Below, one piece after another: positions 16,853 to 24,887 of a stretch of DNA of 38,874 bases. Within the stretch, counting starts at the first letter, position 1. Each line of letters begins with the position of its first letter. Origin of the DNA: a bacterium (GTDB taxonomy: Bacteria; Bacteroidota; Ignavibacteria; Kapaibacteriales; Kapaibacteriaceae); contig JAGVJW010000172.1 in assembly GCA_020050895.1 (NCBI GenBank), positions 1 through 38,874 of the forward strand, read 5' to 3'. Under the pieces are notes generated by a model. It was not told where the DNA came from. It was given only the letters and a program-made list of their open reading frames with translations, and did no database searches. Position numbers and translations under genes: made by a program.

Positions 16853-17689
16853 ATGCGGCGATTCATCGAATTCGTCGTTCGATATAAGAACTACATCGCG
16901 CTTTGCACACTTGTTGTGATGTCGTTTTCATTCATGAGTTTCGGCGCATTATCACAGTTAGGGGGCTTTCGAGCTGTGGTAGTAGGGTCAATCGGTTGGA
17001 TTCAATCGCTATTTGCGTGGGTACCGAATCCCGTTGCATTGAAAAGTGAGAACACGGCCCTGCGGGAGCTGAATCTGCAATTATCAATTGAATCATCGCG
17101 GTTCCGGCAGTCAATGGTTGAGAACGCAACGTTGCGGAAAATGCTCGATCTGCAGCCCCTTACAACAGAAAAGTTGATTGCTGCCGACATTGTTGGGAAA
17201 ACAACAACCGAGTTGCGGAACTATGCAACCATCAATAAGGGTACTGAAGACGGCATCAAGGAAGGAATGACGTGCATCACCGATGCCGGTTTGGTTGGAA
17301 ACATCGTTGGAGCATCGCCGCATTTTGCCGTTGTTCAGTTGCTCCTCAATCGCGATACCAGGGTGGCTGCAAAGGTGTACAGGACACGCGTCGACGGTAT
17401 AGTACACTGGCAGGGCGAAACAACGCTCTCGTTAAAGGATGTTCCAAGAACGTATGATGTAAAGCAGGGCGATTTGATAATAACTTCATCATACAGCGCA
17501 AAGTATCCGCCGAATGTCGTCGTCGGAACGGTTCAGAGAGTTGATAACGAACCCAACTCATTATTCCAGAACGTTGTCATTGAATCGGCAGTCAATTTTG
17601 CAACGCTCGAACAGGTCTTTGTGCTTGATCGTCTTGCTAATGAAGAGAGAGCGACGCTGGAAGGCGAAGTGACAACGAAAACTAAATAA
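16853..17689 (+). CDS. mreC: Rod shape-determining protein MreC
   Basis: A 278-residue bitopic protein linking MreB to the periplasmic wall-synthesis machinery. It has a short basic N-terminus, one transmembrane helix (about 15-35), a coiled-coil segment (about 60-98, LKSENTALRELNLQLSIES) and the periplasmic double-beta-barrel domain. Recognisable motifs are YATINKGTEDGIKEGM, GLVGNIVGASPHFAVVQLL and DLIITSSYSAKYPPNVVVGTV. Position directly after mreB and before mreD confirms the assignment. Confidence 0.96.
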   Translation: MRRFIEFVVRYKNYIALCTLVVMSFSFMSFGALSQLGGFRAVVVGSIGWIQSLFAWVPNPVALKSENTALRELNLQLSIESSRFRQSMVENATLRKMLDLQPLTTEKLIAADIVGKTTTELRNYATINKGTEDGIKEGMTCITDAGLVGNIVGASPHFAVVQLLLNRDTRVAAKVYRTRVDGIVHWQGETTLSLKDVPRTYDVKQGDLIITSSYSAKYPPNVVVGTVQRVDNEPNSLFQNVVIESAVNFATLEQVFVLDRLANEERATLEGEVTTKTK

Positions 17690-17736
17690 TATTAGAAACA
17701 CGAATTGGGAGCGCCAATCGGCGGCAGATATTCTGG

Positions 17737-18264
17737 ATGAGTCCACTCGCAGATAGACCGGCATACATGAGCAATCCTGCTATGCGCATCATTGCGTATG
17801 CAGTGACGGCGCTGATTCTTAGTGTTGTCCATGTCGTTTTTTTGCGGTTCATCTCCGTCAGTTCAGTTACGCCGGATCTTTTACTTATCCTCACGGTATG
17901 GATTTCCCTGGTCGAAGGTCAGTTTGCCGGTACGTTGGCAGGCTTTACAAGCGGATTACTCTTCGATGTGGCTTCTGCAGACGTGCTGGGAACGAATGCC
18001 TTAGCTAAGACCATTGCTGGTTTTGTGGCCGGGTATTTCTATAGGGAAGGAATGGCTATGCAAATAATAGGAAGCTATCGTTTTTTATTAATTATCACGC
18101 TAAGCGGCTTCTTACACAACATTGTGTATTTCTTTTTCTACATCCAGCCAATGCAGGTAAGCTTTCTGACGTTCTTCCTAACCTATGGTGTGGCAACAAC
18201 GCTATACACTACCGTTGGAGCTGTATTCCCAATGCTTTTCGTTAACCGCCGTCAGGAATGGTAA
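17737..18264 (+). CDS. mreD: Rod shape-determining protein MreD
   Basis: A small polytopic membrane protein, 175 residues with about five hydrophobic helices. The MreD pattern is visible: VTPDLLLILTVWISLVEGQ followed by AGFTSGLLFDVASADVLGTNAL and GFVAGYF. It works with MreB and MreC in the elongation complex. Sequence conservation in MreD is low, so gene order carries part of the evidence. The start may instead be ATG 17767 (MSNPAMRIIAYAV), just before the first helix. The usual downstream pbp2/rodA genes are not here; smc follows after 86 bp. Confidence 0.92.
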   Translation: MSPLADRPAYMSNPAMRIIAYAVTALILSVVHVVFLRFISVSSVTPDLLLILTVWISLVEGQFAGTLAGFTSGLLFDVASADVLGTNALAKTIAGFVAGYFYREGMAMQIIGSYRFLLIITLSGFLHNIVYFFFYIQPMQVSFLTFFLTYGVATTLYTTVGAVFPMLFVNRRQEW

Positions 18265-18350
18265 AATTTATACGTTTTAGTTTAGGGTGGAACGGGCATG
18301 TGGATAATTGAACCACCAAAATTCTCATCATTTATCGCAATTTCAGGCAC

Positions 18351-21300
18351 ATGTATTTAAGTCGATTGGAAATGGTCGGATTCAAGTCGTTTGGACTGAA
18401 GACCGATTTGTCGTTTAACGACGGTGTTACGGCAATCGTTGGGCCTAACGGTTGCGGAAAAACGAACATTGTAGACGCAATCCGTTGGGTGCTCGGCGAG
18501 CAAAAGACATCGATGTTGCGAGCCGATTCAATGGAACACGTGATATTCAACGGATCGAAATCGCGCAAGCCGCTAGGCATGGCGGAAGTGTCGCTCACCA
18601 TTGAAAACAACCGCCAGATCCTCCCCACGGAATATTCTCAGGTAGTGATAACGCGCAGGTTGTTTAGGGATGGCGAAAGCCAGTATCTCCTGAATAAAAC
18701 TCAGTGCAGACTTCGCGATATCGTTGATCTCTTCATGGATACAGGAATGGGAGCCGATGCCTATTCTGTAATCGAGCTGAAGATGATTGAAACGATACTC
18801 AGCGACAAAGCGGATGAACGACGACACCTGTTTGAAGAGGCTGCAGGCGTTACAAAGTATAAGGCCCGCAGGAAGGAAGCTCAGCGCAAACTGGAAGCAG
18901 CTCAGCGTGATATTGCCCGTGTTCAGGATATCGTGAGAGAAGTACAAAAAACGGTGAACTCACTCTCGCGTCAGGCAGAAAAAGCCAGGCAGCACCAGGA
19001 TTTGTCGGGCAGGCTGAGAGAACTCGAGAAACTAGCTTTTGCGTTTGAATATGCCGAACAATATGTCTTGCTTAAACAAATCGAAGAAAAGGTTTCAGAC
19101 GCACGCGTACGCAGGGAAGCCGCTGAGGCATTGCTTGGTGAATCTGAACTGATGGAGCAGGCAAAGGAGCGAGAATACGAGCAGGCAGAGCACGACGTGC
19201 GAACGGCTCTGGAAGAAGAAGGCGTAGAACGCTCAGCCATGGAAAGCACAAGACAACTGATTGCCTTGCTCGACGAGAGAATTTTAGCTAATCAACGGAC
19301 TACTGAGCGGCTAGATAGAGAGCAGACAGAATCGTCGACGCAGCAAACATCGACATCCGGTGAATTACAGCGTGTTCGCGAAAGGCTTGTGGATGCCAGG
19401 AATCAGCTTGAGAGTCTTGTTCGTGAGTCTACAGAAAAACATGAAGCATTTGCTGCTGCAAGCGCACGACTTCAAGGTGCCAAGGAAGTGTTGAATGAGA
19501 AGCGCAATGCACTTGCTTCGGTACAACATTCACTCGTGACGGCGAAAACACAGGCAGACCGATATCATATTCAGATTGAATCGCTGCAGCGAAGAGTGTT
19601 AGACAACGAAGTTCAGCAGGTTCATCTTGAGGAGAAGATTCTTGAAATCAGACAGCATATCAGCACAGCCCGCACAGGTCTGGCTGAGAGGGATGCAGTG
19701 CTGCAACAGACCGAAGCAGACCTGCACAATGCCGAATCTCGATTGAATCAATTACGTGCAGAGCAAGATGAACTGCAGAACGAATCCAACGCCCTTCGGT
19801 CTGCACTCGGGCATAATTCCGCTGCCATAGAGTTTTTAACGGGTCTGGTTGATACTATGGAGTCGAGCAAGTTCTTGCTCTCGACCGAAGAGTGGAGTCC
19901 AAGCGGAGACAAGCTCACACTTGCAGAAGTTATCGATGCTCCCGAAGAGTTGCGCGTGGCTATTGAAGCGGCATTGGGAGAATCGTCCCGATATTTTGTT
20001 GTAAGCAATAGAGGCGAAGCCGATGAAGCCATACGCGCACTTTCAAGAAACAACATTGGCAAAGCCACTTTTCTCTGTCGAGATTCCATCCCGCAGATGG
20101 CAGAGCCCCCTTCCATCACTCATCATAATGGTGTTATTGGATGGGCCAGTGAACTTATTCGGTGCGATGAGCAATTGCGTAATGCGGTAAGGGGCATATT
20201 AGGCAGGTCGATCGTTGTTAACAATATTGATAATGCGTGGGATGCAATCAATGAATCCTCTGCAGATGCAGCCGTAACGCTGGGCGGAGAGATTGTGCAT
20301 CGGTCCGGAGCAGTGCGCGGTGGTGCACGCACGCAGATGGAAGGAGTCCGCGTTGGAAGAAAGGACAGAATTGAACGGCTGAAAGCGGAGAACCTCAACC
20401 TCGAATCAGCGCTTGCATCCGCTGAGCAGAAGCTGGATGCTATCAAGACTGAATCAGGATCGATAGACCTTCGGGCAATTGGCGAACGAGTAAGGCATGC
20501 AGCAGTAGAGCGTAACGAAATGCACCAGCGCATCGAAGCATTTGATGCACGCATCGATGACCTCAATGCGCAGCACTCAAAGTTAGTGGGAGAGGCATCT
20601 GCATGGATAGAGGAACGCGGGCAGGTTGAAAAGAATGCCGGGTCTATGGAACATGCCATTGCATCGCTGTCCGATGAAGTTGCAAGCCTGGACAAAGATG
20701 TGAACGCAGCTACACAAACAGTTCAGGATGCCGAACATGCTGTGAGTCTGTCGAATGCCGAATGGAATGCAGCAAACATCATGGTTGTTCGCATCGATGG
20801 TGAACGACAAAGCCTAGAGGCCGATGAACAGCGTTTACTGAATCAAAGTACATCGATATCTCAACGTGAAGAACAGCGAAACGAAGAACGCATGCAGTTA
20901 ACGGCAGATCTGAATGATTTGAATAACCAGCGTGGTAGAGCTCTGAGTGAAGCCGAGAAGCGCGAGGTAAGTCACCTTGCGTCAAAGAGTCGGCGTGAAA
21001 GCCGTGAGCAGCACGTTGCTTCGTGTTCGGCACTATTGCGTTCGGCTGCGGAAGGTGTTCGGGTACATCGCAAAGCGGTTGAGACGCTTGTTAACGAAAT
21101 GCATGAACTCGATATTAAACATAGTGAAAAACGGGTTAGCATTGAATCATTGATTCGCCGAGCTGTGGAAGAGCTCGAGGCCGATATCCCATCCGTTCCT
21201 GTGCCGCCTGAATCAGAAGCCTCGGCCGAACAGGTTCTCGCCGATGTGCAGGAAGTAAGGCGTAAGCTTACATCGATGGGAAACGTAAACTTCCTTGCCT

Positions 21301-21896
21301 TGGAAGAACATGAGCGGGAAAACGAACGTTTGCAGTTTCTTGTTCAGCAACTGGATGATCTGGTACGGAGCGAACGAACGCTTAACGAAACGATTGCCGA
21401 AATCAACAGGACTGCAAGGGAAAAGTTCACGTCAACATTTTTCCGCATTCGCGAGAACTTCGTCATGTTATTTAAGATTCTCTTCAGCGAAGACGACGAG
21501 GCCGATTTGCAGATGGAAGAGTCTGATGATCATGATCCGTTGGAGTGCAAGATCGAAATAATTGCAAAACCGAGAGGCAAGCGACCACACAACATAGAAA
21601 TGCTGTCAGGGGGCGAGAAAACGCTTACTGCTATCGCCCTGTTGTTTGCCATTTACCTGGTTAAGCCGAGTCCTTTTTGTATTCTCGACGAGGTTGATGC
21701 CCCTCTTGATGATGCAAACATTGACAGGTACTTGAAAATCATCCGGAAGTTTTCTGAGAACACACAATTCCTGATGATTACGCACAATAAAAAGACCATG
21801 GAGGCGGCTGATACCCTGTATGGTATAACGATGGAAGAACCTGCGGTATCTAAGGTAGTTAGTGTTCAGCTAGGCGAGGAACGGAATGCAGCATAA
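18351..21896 (+). CDS. smc: Chromosome segregation protein SMC
   Basis: SMC dimers load on DNA with ScpA/ScpB and organise and segregate the chromosome. The 1181-residue product has the N-terminal ATPase half with Walker A GPNGCGKTN (31-39), about 300 residues of coiled coil, a hinge at roughly 515-665 (LTLAEVIDAPEELRVAIEAA to LGGEIVHRSGAVRGG), a second coiled coil, and the C-terminal ATPase half with signature LSGGEKTLTAIALLFA and Walker B/D-loop CILDEVDAPLDDANIDR. Length and architecture are standard. No scpA or scpB is seen nearby. It follows mreBCD on the same strand. Confidence 0.98.
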   Translation: MYLSRLEMVGFKSFGLKTDLSFNDGVTAIVGPNGCGKTNIVDAIRWVLGEQKTSMLRADSMEHVIFNGSKSRKPLGMAEVSLTIENNRQILPTEYSQVVITRRLFRDGESQYLLNKTQCRLRDIVDLFMDTGMGADAYSVIELKMIETILSDKADERRHLFEEAAGVTKYKARRKEAQRKLEAAQRDIARVQDIVREVQKTVNSLSRQAEKARQHQDLSGRLRELEKLAFAFEYAEQYVLLKQIEEKVSDARVRREAAEALLGESELMEQAKEREYEQAEHDVRTALEEEGVERSAMESTRQLIALLDERILANQRTTERLDREQTESSTQQTSTSGELQRVRERLVDARNQLESLVRESTEKHEAFAAASARLQGAKEVLNEKRNALASVQHSLVTAKTQADRYHIQIESLQRRVLDNEVQQVHLEEKILEIRQHISTARTGLAERDAVLQQTEADLHNAESRLNQLRAEQDELQNESNALRSALGHNSAAIEFLTGLVDTMESSKFLLSTEEWSPSGDKLTLAEVIDAPEELRVAIEAALGESSRYFVVSNRGEADEAIRALSRNNIGKATFLCRDSIPQMAEPPSITHHNGVIGWASELIRCDEQLRNAVRGILGRSIVVNNIDNAWDAINESSADAAVTLGGEIVHRSGAVRGGARTQMEGVRVGRKDRIERLKAENLNLESALASAEQKLDAIKTESGSIDLRAIGERVRHAAVERNEMHQRIEAFDARIDDLNAQHSKLVGEASAWIEERGQVEKNAGSMEHAIASLSDEVASLDKDVNAATQTVQDAEHAVSLSNAEWNAANIMVVRIDGERQSLEADEQRLLNQSTSISQREEQRNEERMQLTADLNDLNNQRGRALSEAEKREVSHLASKSRRESREQHVASCSALLRSAAEGVRVHRKAVETLVNEMHELDIKHSEKRVSIESLIRRAVEELEADIPSVPVPPESEASAEQVLADVQEVRRKLTSMGNVNFLALEEHERENERLQFLVQQLDDLVRSERTLNETIAEINRTAREKFTSTFFRIRENFVMLFKILFSEDDEADLQMEESDDHDPLECKIEIIAKPRGKRPHNIEMLSGGEKTLTAIALLFAIYLVKPSPFCILDEVDAPLDDANIDRYLKIIRKFSENTQFLMITHNKKTMEAADTLYGITMEEPAVSKVVSVQLGEERNAA

Positions 21897-21902
21897 GATT
21901 CA

Positions 21903-21934
21903 TTGGTGGCAACGATACCCGGAAGTAAATTTTG
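21903..21934 (+). promoter_or_regulatory. Candidate Bacteroidota-type promoter for the gene at 21960
   Basis: TTG at 21903-21905, exactly 20 bp, then TAAATTTTG at 21926-21934, a one-base-stretched form of TAnnTTTG. The implied leader is about 20 bases and carries GAGGAG 7 bp before the GTG start. Confidence 0.45.
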
Positions 21935-21959
21935 TGACGAAATTGCGAGGAGTTAATCC

Positions 21960-22496
21960 GTGAAATTATTTACACTACTGATTTGCCAGAGTGTATTCCT
22001 GATTTCATTTGTAACGGTCTCTGCAGACGAGCCGCCAAAGCAAATTATTCTTACCAAGGTTGCAACCGCATCGTTTGGTAAGGTATGGGATGCAGTGAAG
22101 ACTTCCATGCAGGAAATCGGCTGCTCAAAGCCGCAAACTGAAAAGATCACCGAGCCTGCGGAGGAGGGCGGATTTTACACCGGCCTTTATGTATCGGATT
22201 TCTGTGTACTCGTCAAAGGTGAAGACTCAACACGGAAGTACATGGAGCAGTTTGGTGAGTTACCTCGCATTCGCGGGGGGATATGGGTTGCCGGTAGAGT
22301 TCAGTATAAGGTGAACGTTAAGGAAGAAGGTGTCCGTCAGACAAAGATCGTCTTGAGGGCCGAGGTATCAGGCTTTGAAGAGTTTATTACAAATGCTATC
22401 CATTTCTGGGTTAGCAATGGCATACTGGAACAGCGAATGATGGATGCGATAATGGCTAAGATCAATGCCGGTGCGGAGAAAATCGACGAAGATTAG
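21960..22496 (+). CDS. Exported hypothetical protein (BamC-like shape, function unknown)
   Basis: A 178-residue protein with a signal peptide (MKLFTLLICQSVFLISF, cleavage near VSA-DEPP). I do not recognise the family with confidence. The mature part starts with a VATASFGKVWDAVKTSMQEIG segment, continues with alternating strands, and ends in a helix (GILEQRMMDAIMAKI). This resembles in outline the small periplasmic alpha/beta modules of BamC-like lipoproteins, but there is no lipobox cysteine and the resemblance is only suggestive. The start is GTG 21960, decided by GAGGAG at 21947-21952. Its 3' end overlaps the convergent small gene by 4 bp. Confidence 0.75.
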   Translation: MKLFTLLICQSVFLISFVTVSADEPPKQIILTKVATASFGKVWDAVKTSMQEIGCSKPQTEKITEPAEEGGFYTGLYVSDFCVLVKGEDSTRKYMEQFGELPRIRGGIWVAGRVQYKVNVKEEGVRQTKIVLRAEVSGFEEFITNAIHFWVSNGILEQRMMDAIMAKINAGAEKIDED

Positions 22497-22723
22497 CACG
22501 CCGTTACGTCGTACTCTGCAACCTTGATATCAAACACCATTCCTTCCACGTAGTCCGAGCGCACATCGGGCGAGAGCACTTCCATCACACGGATTGTAGC
22601 CCAGCATCCCCCATGAAATTTCAACACCTCTGCAGTATACAGCGGGTCTCCCTTCAATGCCATTTGATATGTATTACCGGGTGTAAACTCGTTTAGCGAA
22701 ACTTTATCGTGTTCGACTTTCAT
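22493..22723 (-). CDS. Small conserved-looking hypothetical protein
   Basis: A 76-residue acidic, soluble protein beginning MKVEHDKVSLNEFTPGNTYQ, with no membrane segment or signal peptide. The strand-rich sequence (AEVLKFHGGCWATIRVMEV) suggests a small beta-barrel, but I cannot place it in a family. It lies 18 bp after aspartate kinase and on the same strand, so it is probably in that transcript. It overlaps the end of the convergent exported-protein gene by 4 bp. Confidence 0.6.
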   Translation of the reverse strand: MKVEHDKVSLNEFTPGNTYQMALKGDPLYTAEVLKFHGGCWATIRVMEVLSPDVRSDYVEGMVFDIKVAEYDVTAC

Positions 22724-22741
22724 GATGGGAGCCGGTGAAAT

Positions 22742-23902
22742 TTATGAGGATTGGATGTTGCTGTATTCGTTCAAAATTAAGTCGTGAATGTTCGATGCCA
22801 GGTGTTCTGCATCATTGCTTGAGCAGATAATTGTGTACACAGCATCGTTCTCAGATCCCGACACAGATCGAATAGCACCAGTCATGGCCGCTGATACCCT
22901 GGATACCACCGGTAACCAAGTGTTAAGAGTAGTGAAGACAACATTAATCTTCGAGGTAACATCATCTATGGGTTGAATAGCCACTATTGACTTTGAGTGC
23001 ATCGTTTCGGTGCCAATCGATGTGGATTCACCTGACGGATTCGAGGCAGAACGAATTGTAATGGCGATACCCGATTCTTGTGCAGGAGCGATCATCGTGG
23101 GGTAGAGGATCTTTACACCATGCTGTGCGGCAAGCGCGGCTTCGGTATACGACAGCAAAGGACGAACCTTGGTGTTCCGGCAGAAATCGGGATCACCGCT
23201 ACGTACACCTTCGACATCTGTCCAGATAATAACTTCTGATACATTCAATAGCGATCCTAACAAGGTAGCAGTAAGATTTGAGCTTTCCTTGCCCATCGTA
23301 GTAACTGTTCCATCTTCCGTTGCACCAATGAAACCTTGAATCATTACAACGTGATGGGATTCTAGCAGGGGGCGTAAGATCCGATCGACATGAATCCTTG
23401 TTTTCTCTACGAGAGGTGCAGCCAGGCCATACTCGTCGTTAGTAACAACAACCGTTCTCGCATTGATCGCCGCTACGTCGATGCCGTTATAATGGACTAC
23501 AGACTGTGCGATATGCAAGGCAAGTAATTCACCAAACGAAAGGACGTGGTCAAGCGTTCGCTTTGTGAGTTGTTGCGTAATGGCAATGCCCCTTAACAAA
23601 TTCGAGAGAGACCCATGTACTTCAGAGAGCAGAGCATCGAGCGTTGCGCGGGCTGTAAGGTCTGGGAGAACCTGACGTATCAATTTTTTGTGGTCTTCCA
23701 GAATATGATCGAGGCGCTCGAACGCTTCAGTTGTTAGATTCTTTCTTGCCAGCCGTGCGGCAAACTCCAGGTCGCGAGTGGCTGACGCAAACGCGCTCAC
23801 CACCGCTAAGGACGGTGTTTGTTCGTTTTTAAGAATCTCAACCATGTGGCGGAACCCGTCAGCACTAGCCAGAACGGCGCCGCCGAACTTCATTGCCTTC
23901 AT
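22742..23902 (-). CDS. lysC: Aspartate kinase (divergent active-site motifs)
   Basis: Aspartate kinase phosphorylates aspartate at the head of the Lys/Thr/Met/diaminopimelate pathway. From ATG 23902 the product is 386 residues. The N-terminal KFGGAVLASADG corresponds to the usual KFGGTSV, the TTMGKESSNLTATLLGS segment to TLGRGGSDYTAALL, and IIWTDVEGVRSGDP is canonical. A C-terminal ACT-like region follows (AIQPIDDVTSKINVVF). The normally conserved Asp of GGSDYT is Asn here, and the first motif lacks the TS pair; the KFGGA form is common in one Bacteroidota branch. Upstream in-frame residues to 23971 are rejected because the conserved strand starts at 23902. It is divergent from the ribosomal operon. 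Confidence 0.88.
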   Translation of the reverse strand: MKAMKFGGAVLASADGFRHMVEILKNEQTPSLAVVSAFASATRDLEFAARLARKNLTTEAFERLDHILEDHKKLIRQVLPDLTARATLDALLSEVHGSLSNLLRGIAITQQLTKRTLDHVLSFGELLALHIAQSVVHYNGIDVAAINARTVVVTNDEYGLAAPLVEKTRIHVDRILRPLLESHHVVMIQGFIGATEDGTVTTMGKESSNLTATLLGSLLNVSEVIIWTDVEGVRSGDPDFCRNTKVRPLLSYTEAALAAQHGVKILYPTMIAPAQESGIAITIRSASNPSGESTSIGTETMHSKSIVAIQPIDDVTSKINVVFTTLNTWLPVVSRVSAAMTGAIRSVSGSENDAVYTIICSSNDAEHLASNIHDLILNEYSNIQSS

Positions 23903-23928
23903 TGTCTTACGAAGATAACAGCCGCCCC

Positions 23929-23959
23929 TTGCTGAATCGGAATAAACACCGTAACTTTG
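23929..23959 (+). promoter_or_regulatory. Candidate Bacteroidota-type promoter for the L31/S18 operon
   Basis: TTG at 23929-23931, a 20-bp spacer and TAACTTTG at 23952-23959 match the TTG...TAnnTTTG consensus exactly. The predicted leader is about 35 bases. It is the best promoter match noted in the window and sits in front of ribosomal-protein genes. Confidence 0.6.
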
Positions 23960-23998
23960 TTGTTCACCCAAACAACATCATTTCGTTGGCGGACCATC

Positions 23999-24172
23999 AT
24001 GGCAAAACAGCAAACATTTGGCGACAAGACAAAGAAAAAGGTCCTCGACACCAAGATCAACGTTAAAGTTATCAAGGCGTTCCGTTCCGAAGCTGGTACC
24101 GTAAAGTACATGGAGCGGCATGTACGGGTTGACGATGTTGGTCAGATCGAAAAAATGGATCTATCGAGGTAA
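23999..24172 (+). CDS. 57-residue basic conserved-type protein preceding L31
   Basis: Starts MAKQQTFGDKTKKKV and is lysine-rich, soluble and without cysteines or membrane segments. I do not assign a function. Its size, basic charge and position as the first gene of a three-gene unit with L31 and S18 suggest a ribosome-associated or RNA-binding protein, but this is inference from context. It is not L33: the pattern of aromatic and cysteine residues does not fit. The stop is 2 bp from the L31 start. Confidence 0.75.
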   Translation: MAKQQTFGDKTKKKVLDTKINVKVIKAFRSEAGTVKYMERHVRVDDVGQIEKMDLSR

Positions 24173-24174
24173 CT

Positions 24175-24414
24175 GTGAAAAAAGGAATTCACCCCGCATA
24201 CAGAACCATTGAAGTGGTGATGACAGATGGTTCAGTTTTCAAGACCCGGTCATGTTTTAAGAGTGATCGTCTGGTGCTAGAAATTGATTCAAAATCGCAC
24301 CCATTTTTCACCGGCAAGCAAATGCTGGTCGATACGGCAGGCAGGGTTGAGCGCTTCAATAAGCGAATGGAGAAGACGAAGGCCGTTCGAACAGCAAAAG
24401 ATACAAGCAAGTAA
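24175..24414 (+). CDS. rpmE: 50S ribosomal protein L31
   Basis: The product begins MKKGIHPAYRTIEVVMTDGS and contains KSHPFFTGKQMLVDTAGRVERFNKR, the hallmark region of L31. Only one cysteine is present, so this is the zinc-free (C-minus) form, which in other bacteria lacks the CxxC motif. At 79 residues it has a lysine-rich C-terminal extension. The start is GTG, with GAGG 5-8 bp upstream in the end of the preceding gene. Confidence 0.95.
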   Translation: MKKGIHPAYRTIEVVMTDGSVFKTRSCFKSDRLVLEIDSKSHPFFTGKQMLVDTAGRVERFNKRMEKTKAVRTAKDTSK

Positions 24415-24426
24415 TCGGAGAGAATT

Positions 24427-24741
24427 GTGGCATTACCATCATCATCAATGCGTGACGGAATGAGAGATCGAGATTCATCTCTCAACAACCCGAACACGAT
24501 TAATTCACCTTTTCGTCAGAAGCGAAATCAGCCACGAAAGAGAACGAACCCTCTCAAGCAATCACGCTTGATTGATTATCTCGATCCCAAATTTCTTGGG
24601 CGCTTTACGAACGATCAGGGGAAGATTCTCCCACGCAGAATTACTGGCGTTACGGCACTGCAGCAGCGGCGTCTAACCCGTGCCATCAAGTATGCCCGCC
24701 ACCTGGCATTGTTGCCATTCGTAGCCCAAGACACACGCTAG
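24427..24741 (+). CDS. rpsR: 30S ribosomal protein S18
   Basis: The C-terminal 65 residues are canonical S18: IDYLDPKFLGRF, GKILPRRITGV, QQRRLTRAIKYARHLALLPF. The N-terminal 35 or so residues are an extra Ser/Arg/Asn-rich, probably disordered extension. The start is GTG 24427 with GGAGAG at 24417-24422; ATG 24448 would shorten the extension. The usual neighbours rpsF, ssb and rplI are absent; S18 instead follows L31. Confidence 0.96.
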   Translation: MALPSSSMRDGMRDRDSSLNNPNTINSPFRQKRNQPRKRTNPLKQSRLIDYLDPKFLGRFTNDQGKILPRRITGVTALQQRRLTRAIKYARHLALLPFVAQDTR

Positions 24742-24788
24742 CAACGAGGTCGGTTTCATGCCGATCGCTCTCAACTATCAACCAATTT

Positions 24789-24860
24789 TGGGGCGTCGCC
24801 AAGTGGTAAGGCAGCGGATTTTGGTTCCGCCATTCGTAGGTTCGAATCCTGCCGCCCCAG
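24789..24860 (+). tRNA. tRNA-Gln (anticodon TTG)
   Basis: Seven-pair acceptor TGGGGCG / CGCCCCA with the U1-A72 pair typical of tRNA-Gln, D-arm GCC/GGC, anticodon stem GCGGA/TCCGC with loop TTTTGGT (anticodon TTG), T-arm GTAGG-TTCGAAT-CCTGC and discriminator G. CCA is not encoded. It lies between rpsR and prs and may be cotranscribed with them. Confidence 0.97.
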
Positions 24861-24887
24861 CATAGGAATGTCACTCCAAAGGAACGC

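Noticed and set aside
23903..23998. Lysine riboswitch upstream of aspartate kinase
   Set aside because: Only 96 bp separate the divergent genes, too short for the known lysine riboswitch, and no matching structure is seen.
24686..24874. Minus-strand open frame near rpsR
   Set aside because: It lies antisense to the S18 end and tRNA-Gln and shows no protein-like features.
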